From assembly GCA_013396635.1 (NCBI GenBank), contig WBMW01003830.1:1629942-1693941 (forward strand): a DNA stretch of 64,000 nucleotides. The letters are read 5' to 3'. The position numbers and the translations under genes were made by a program. The stretch's first letter is position 1, and every line of letters starts with the position of its first letter. Source of the stretch: Penelope pileata. Lineage: Eukaryota; Chordata; Aves; Galliformes; Cracidae. Shown piece after piece: positions 59,216 through 64,000 of the stretch. The notes beneath the pieces are model-generated. The model made no database searches, was not told the DNA's origin, and was given only the letters and a program-made list of their open reading frames with translations.

Positions 59216-60739
59216 GGGGGCACGGAGAGGCATAGGAACAGCGCTGACAGCGGTCTTGCTTGTGGAGGAAGGAGGGGCCCCTCGCTACGCCCCGGCGGGA
59301 CGTGCCGGGCCGCGCCGCGCTGCTCCGGGCGGAGCGGGGCCGGGGGGAGCTCTCCGCGGTGCTGAAAAGTGCCGGAGCTGCTGCCCCTGGGCTCCGGCCG
59401 CGGGATGAACGGCACCCAAGACTCCGAAGCTCTAACTTTTAATTATGTCAACCCTACGTCCCGTGCATTAAAATTAAACAGGCACCGAACTGGCGAGAGG
59501 TGGGAGATTATATATGGTTTAGTTATCTCCTTGTTTTGCAGCTGCCACTCCTTGGGAGGACGTAGAGCCAACCAGCTCAGGGTCTTCCTGCTTCTATTCA
59601 AAAAGCAGCGACTTGGAGCACTTCCCCGTGCTCCATTTCACACTCTGTGCCTCCTGCAATATGCTGAACTTGCAGGCTTCAAACTGCTGGAGAAAGTGAG
59701 TCTTGGAGCCAAAGGAGCGAGGTGGACCCCTGACTAGAGCAAGGCCTGAGAGTGCCATAATGAAGTTATTATTATTTTATTAGGGGTTCTTACGATAAAA
59801 CACTCACTTTCACTCTCTCCCCAACGTCAGACAAAAAGAGAAAGGCACATCTGTCTCTATGCAAAGGGATCCTGCAGTACTGGCCCCACATGGATTTTAA
59901 AGCTCGGGATGCAGAGGCTGGCAGGGGAGATCCAGGCTGTACCTCTGTGTTATGTTCTTCTTTTTAAGGTTAATTGACCTAAAGTGTGTGCTGCTATTTT
60001 AAGGAGTGCAGTCGGATTCAGAACATTGTTCTTGCACATTGCTGTAAAAGCCGGCTCGATTCACGGTATCCTTTGCTGTTCAGAGAGTTGCCTGGATGGT
60101 AAGTCAATATGTTTGTTGTCAAACAGCAATTTCCTTAAAAGCCTCTATGTGCATGTACACGTATCAACATATTTGTACATAAACATGCCTGTAGCTTTCT
60201 AAATCTTTCTCTAGTATGCTAAAATTGCAGGTGAATGGATAAGATAGGATCAGATTTGTTTGGATCTCTGATTTTGCCTTGCTTTGCTAAAATAATACAA
60301 GACTGAAACATAATTCCAGCTTGAATATACATCAGGGGAATTCCTACAGCCAAGCCTAGTGTGAAAGGCAAATAGAGCAGGTGATATTTCTAAGGCTTAT
60401 TAGTGTTTATTTAATGAGATCATATATGCAGAATAACTTTCCAAAGACATTCTCTCTTTAAAATCTCTGTTTCTGCACCTGTATTGTCTGTATCCATCTC
60501 CTTTGCTCTGGTATGAACGTGCTACGTCTTTAAACTCCCATCAGATCTAAGAGAGCCTGTGTAGATTTGCTCGCCCTTCCTGCACAGAACATTACAATGT
60601 TTATGAAATATTAAATTTGTGTAGTCTGCCGGAGAAGCAATTGTTCCAAAATAAAATCAGCAGTCTAGACGAAACATAGACACCAGAACTTATCAACAGT
60701 TGTCTGACTTACATCTTCTGATGCATCTTGAGTGGGTCA

Positions 60740-60930
60740 TAATACCAACTTTATTTTCAGTGGTGCATAAATTAATTACACGCATTTAATAACCAAAATA
60801 TCATTATATTCCCCCTTTAATATCATAAAGGCTTTACGCCAGGGAAGCACTTAATGTGCAGGGGGCCATAACAGGCTATTATCCTTGTGTAATGCTATTA
60901 CAGAACCAATTATGCGCCATTATACTTGCT
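60740..60930. promoter_or_regulatory. AT-rich homeodomain-site cluster upstream of DRGX
   Basis: The stretch contains several TAAT/ATTA cores: aaattaattacacg, catttaataacc, the palindrome TAATGCTATTA at 60890-60900, and ccaattatgcgccattata just after. It lies about 0.7-0.9 kb before the candidate DRGX TATA box. The look is of a conserved non-coding element, but conservation was not tested. Confidence 0.35.
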
Positions 60931-61570
60931 TTTTTTGCAGTTTATGTGATTTGATCCAATCCCGCGTCCCTGACTTGAAAATTTCATCTGGGTACTTTAA
61001 AGTCTAATTTTCACCCGGGCTGAGGCAAGGGCCATCTCTCTCCGCTGAGCCTATGTCTCGGATGCATTTTAAAAGTAATTGCAAAGGGTCCCGCCGCATA
61101 TCATTTGCAGACGGGAAGCGCGCATAAATCCAGAGACCCCTCGCTGTGAACAAAATCAAACTTTGCTGCGGTACGATCGCTTGGAAAGGCAGCGCGGCCC
61201 CCCAAAACCCAGCCGGCGGCAATTACCCGGCGCTTTGTCAGCCGGTCCCGGCGGCGGGCAGGGCTCAGCACAGCTCGGCACGGCGGGGCCCCCCTGGCCC
61301 AGGGCACCCCCAGGTTGGGGGGTGGGGGCCGCTGGGTGCCGCCGAGCCCCGGAGCGTGAACACTCGGAAAATAATGGGATTTTGTTGCTGCTGCTCACAT
61401 ACATTCCTGATGTTTGCTGAGAAATGACGGGTTTTTTCATCTTTTTTTTTTTTTTTTTTCCCTCCTCTACACACCACGTGGGCCATTTGTAGGGCCCAAT
61501 AGACCTATCCAAGTTACTCACTGTAGACAGCGCTGGAAATAATCAGATTAAGGCCAATTATGCGTGAGAT

Positions 61571-61618
61571 TATAAAGGCAAGTGCTGAGAGGCAGAGCAT
61601 GCTGTAGACAGATATAAA
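61571..61618 (+). promoter_or_regulatory. Candidate DRGX core promoter (two TATA boxes)
   Basis: TATAAA occurs at 61571-61576 and again at 61613-61618, about 30 bases before a plausible start near 61643. Downstream sequence ends in a good splice donor at 61744, and the DRGX ATG exon has a strong acceptor at 62401-62402, which together suggest a spliced 5' UTR. Confidence 0.4.
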
Positions 61619-61642
61619 GACATCTGGCCACTTCCAGAACTC

Positions 61643-61743
61643 CACAGAGCCCTTCTGTCTCTGCAGCCAACAACTCTCAGCGCCTTATTCCACTGCAAAA
61701 TACCCCAAACCTTACTGCTGATTTTTCCTTCAGTTCGGTTTAG
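61643..61743 (+). other. DRGX: Candidate non-coding first exon of DRGX
   Basis: The stretch runs from the expected start 30 bases after TATAAA to ttag before donor GTATGG. It contains no ATG-initiated frame of note. This is a model from promoter and splice signals only, with no homology support. Confidence 0.33.
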
Positions 61744-62039
61744 GTATGGATTACTATTTTTATTTGCCTTCTGGATTTTTTTTAATATGACTGCATGTAA
61801 ATTTCAACAGTTTTTTTTGTTGTTGTTGCTGAGGACATTGGTTTCCAACCCGATTGCAGCTCCCAGTGCGTTGGATGCTTTCAGAAGAAGACAGCTTTTA
61901 GGTTTTATTGCTGTTCTATTTAGGTTAAATAGTTCAGTTGTATTTGTTTTTATTTTTATTTTATTTTTTAAATAGTTCATTACTAGCTCTAAGCAAGTTT
62001 TATTCTTCATATAATTATTTACTCTGGAAGGAAATATTT

Positions 62040-62160
62040 GAGACAATTAGATAGACGGGTAGATGGATGGATGGATGGATAGAAGGATGGATAGATGGAA
62101 GAGATAATTAGATGGATTGATGGATGCGTAGATAGATGCATAGATAGTAGAATGGGAAGT
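62040..62160. repeat. GATG/GATA tetranucleotide microsatellite
   Basis: Imperfect repeats of gatg and gata units (gtagatggatggatggatgg and related) extend over about 110 bases in the presumed first DRGX intron. A G/A-rich stretch follows at 62178-62225. Confidence 0.85.
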
Positions 62161-62402
62161 AGATAATCAGCTATTTGGAGGGGGAAAAAAGGGGGGGAAA
62201 TAAGAGGGGGAAGAAAAAAAAGGAAGCAACAAACTTTTACTGCTTCTGATTGCTGTGCACCTACCATGGAGTTTTCTGCCTTTGGCTTTTCAGTTTGCTG
62301 CGTGCAGCGTTAGGTGCGACTTTCTCTGCCTCCTCTGGGATGCTCTGGGCTCACCAGCGAGTTTCTGGGTGCTTCCTCTGCTCTTTCCCTCTCTGTCCCC
62401 AG

Positions 62403-62521
62403 GTCAGCGGCAGAGCCCTTGGCGGTGCCCGGCGGGGGACCCGGTGCGGGCGCGGGGGGCGGCGGGCGGCAGCCTGCCCGCGGGGCCATGTTCTACTTCC
62501 ACTGCCCCCCGCAGCTCGAGG
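62403..62521 (+). CDS. DRGX: DRGX ATG exon
   Basis: A pyrimidine tract and CCCCAG precede 62403. The ATG at 62488 is in a fair Kozak context (ggccATGt). The exon codes for MFYFHCPPQLE plus one base and ends at donor GTGAGT. The sequence upstream of the ATG is GC-rich 5' UTR. Confidence 0.93.
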
Positions 62522-63943
62522 GTGAGTGGGGCCGGGGCTGAGGGTTCGCGTGCGCGGGGTCGGGGGTCCGCGGGGCAGCGCTGCGGGCTGTCCTCGCACG
62601 CGGACCGTGCCGAGATGCGGAGCTGTAGGAACAGCTCCATCTAAAAGCGTCTTTTTCCGAGAGAAAACACAACCCCGTGCCCCCCTCCCCGAGCCCAGCT
62701 CTCCCCTCTTGTCACAAGATGGAAAGAAGGATGGCATGGGTTTTTTNNNNNNNNNNNNNNNNNNNNNNNNNNNNNNNNNNNNNNNNNNNNNNNNNNNNNN
62801 NNNNNNNNNNNNNNNNNNNNNNNNNNNNNNNNNNNNNNNNNNNNNNNNNNNNNNNNNNNNNNNNNNNNNNNNNNNNNNNNNNNNNNNNNNNNNNNNNNNN
62901 NNNNNNNNNNNNNNNNNNNNNNNNNNNNNNNNNNNNNNNNNNNNNNNNNNNNNNNNNNNNNNNNNNNNNNNNNNNNNNNNNNNNNNNNNNNNNNNNNNNN
63001 NNNNNNNNNNNNNNNNNNNNNNNNNNNNNNNNNNNNNNNNNNNNNNNNNNNNNNNNNNNNNNNNNNNNNNNNNNNNNNNNNNNNNNNNNNNNNNNNNNNN
63101 NNNNNNNNNNNNNNNNNNNNNNNNNNNNNNNNNNNNNNNNNNNNNNNNNNNNNNNNNNNNNNNNNNNNNNNNNNNNNNNNNNNNNNNNNNNNNNNNNNNN
63201 NNNNNNNNNNNNNNNNNNNNNNNNNNNNNNNNNNNNNNNNNNNNNNNNNNNNNNNNNNNNNNNNNNNNNNNNNNNNNNNNNNNNNNNNNNNNNNNNNNNN
63301 NNNNNNNNNNNNNNNNNNNNNNNNNNNNNNNNNNNNNNNNNNNNNNNNNNNNNNNNNNNNNNNNNNNNNNNNNNNNNNNNNNNNNNNNNNNNNNNNNNNN
63401 NNNNNNNNNNNNNNNNNNNNNNNNNNNNNNNNNNNNNNNNNNNNNNNNNNNNNNNNNNNNNNNNNNNNNNNNNNNNNNNNNNNNNNNNNNNNNNNNNNNN
63501 NNNNNNNNNNNNNNNNNNNNNNNNNNNNNNNNNNNNNNGGGGGAGCAGCCCCTCACCGTGGGGGTGGGCTGGGGTCGGCGGGGCCCCTTCCCGAGGCCCC
63601 ACCGCGGCTCTCGGCCCGCAGGCGCAGCCCCGTTCGGAGCTCACTCTGCCGGCGACTTCGACGACGGGTTCCTGCGCAGGAAGCAGCGCCGCAACCGCAC
63701 CACCTTCACCCTGCAGCAGGTAGGAGCCTGCCCCTGCCCCTGCCCGGCCCTGTGCCGAACCCCCCGGGGCAGCCGGACAGAAGCCCCCGGTCCCGCTGCC
63801 TCCGTGCCCCCCGACAGCGCCGCTCTCCTCCCCTCCGCCAGCTCGAGGCTCTGGAAGCGGTTTTTGCTCAAACCCACTACCCCGATGTGTTCACGAGGGA
63901 AGAGCTAGCGATGAAAATCAACCTGACGGAGGCCAGAGTGCAG
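62403..63943 (+). CDS. DRGX: DRGX (dorsal root ganglia homeobox), first coding exons
   Basis: DRGX (DRG11, PRRXL1) is a paired-type homeodomain transcription factor of nociceptive sensory neurons and their dorsal-horn targets. The CDS starts at the ATG 62488; exons are 62403-62521 (85 bases of 5' UTR), 63622-63719 and 63842-63943. The joined protein reads MFYFHCPPQLEG, then GDFDDGFLRRKQRRNRTTF, LEALEAVFAQTHYPDVFTRE and ELAMKINLTEARVQ. That is the distinctive DRGX N-terminus and the homeodomain through the start of helix 3. Phases match. The WFQNRRAKWR part and the C-terminus with the OAR motif would lie beyond the window. The first intron is interrupted by an assembly gap. Confidence 0.95.
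62747..63538. other. Assembly gap (792 N) in DRGX intron
   Basis: An N run is flanked on the left by a T6 run and on the right by a G run, in GC-rich sequence. No coding exon is expected inside, because the flanking DRGX exons join directly in phase. Confidence 0.95.
63622..63719 (+). CDS. DRGX: DRGX homeodomain exon A
   Basis: Acceptor CCCGCAG. The exon encodes GAAPFGAHSAGDFDDGFL and RRKQRRNRTTFTLQQ, the N-terminal arm of the homeodomain. The linker before GDFDDGFL differs from mammals. It ends phase 0 at donor GTAGGA. Confidence 0.95.
63842..63943 (+). CDS. DRGX: DRGX homeodomain exon B
   Basis: The exon is 34 codons, phase 0, with acceptor CCGCCAG. It encodes LEALEAVFAQTHYPDVFTRE and ELAMKINLTEARVQ, homeodomain helices 1 and 2 up to the start of recognition helix 3. 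The donor is GTAAGC. Confidence 0.96.
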
Positions 63944-63981
63944 GTAAGCGTTCTGAACTCCCGGGTATTCCAACCGGCAAA

Positions 63982-64000
63982 CTTTTTTTTTTTTTTTTTT
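63982..64000. repeat. Poly-T run at window end
   Basis: At least 19 consecutive T up to the window edge, in the intron after DRGX homeodomain exon B. Confidence 0.7.

Noticed and set aside
62351..63908. Long open frames of 300-460 codons over 62.3-63.9 kb on both strands
   Set aside because: They are artefacts of the 792-base N gap, which contains no stops by definition.
1..64000. CRISPR arrays, bacterial operons, tRNA or rRNA genes
   Set aside because: The window is vertebrate nuclear DNA; no spaced direct repeats, cloverleaf genes or rRNA sequence were seen.

Overview
The window looks like nuclear DNA of a bird, most likely a galliform. The genes are intron-rich with canonical vertebrate splice sites. 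The repeats are a CR1 LINE 3' fragment and two copies of a mariner element of the kind described from chicken (Galluhop). An ADMP-type BMP ligand is present; it is reported missing from placental mammals and known in chick. The species assignment is an inference from these repeats and gene content.

Three genes lie head to tail on the + strand. (1) Positions 1-34510 hold the 3' part of ERCC6 (Cockayne syndrome B), a Swi2/Snf2-family DNA-dependent ATPase of transcription-coupled repair. I could place 17 exons, matching human exons 5-21. They join in one uninterrupted frame of 1254 codons plus stop and carry all helicase motifs and the C-terminal CSA-interaction, ubiquitin-binding and winged-helix regions. 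Exons 1-4 lie upstream of the window. (2) Positions about 43887-48540 hold a multi-exon TGF-beta/BMP ligand that I read as ADMP. It has prodomain exons and a last exon with a furin-type site and the seven-cysteine domain. Its signal-peptide end is not resolved, and a single N lies exactly there. (3) From about 61640 to the window end lies the 5' part of DRGX, a paired-type homeobox gene of dorsal-root-ganglion and dorsal-horn sensory neurons. I see a candidate TATA promoter and non-coding first exon, the ATG exon, and two homeodomain exons. Homeodomain helix 3 falls beyond the window.

The remaining sequence is intron and intergenic DNA. Intron 5 of ERCC6 (8.7 kb) lacks the piggyBac-derived PGBD3 that primates carry there. 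Intron 7 uses a GC donor. Intron 8 holds a CR1 fragment. Intron 19 holds an internally deleted mariner copy, and a nearly full-length but broken copy in the opposite orientation lies 4.4 kb beyond the ERCC6 stop. The region from 57.7 to 61.6 kb upstream of DRGX holds AT-rich, homeodomain-site-containing stretches and a TATA/GC-rich patch that look regulatory.

ERCC6 is a housekeeping repair gene. ADMP and DRGX are developmental genes with GC-rich starts. Nothing suggests that the three share a pathway; they are neighbours by conserved synteny (ERCC6 and DRGX are also adjacent and co-oriented in mammals). Assembly gaps sit at 23584-23596 and 62747-63538. I found no undescribed multi-gene system; the most interesting points are the ADMP locus position, the mariner pair, and the DRGX promoter region.
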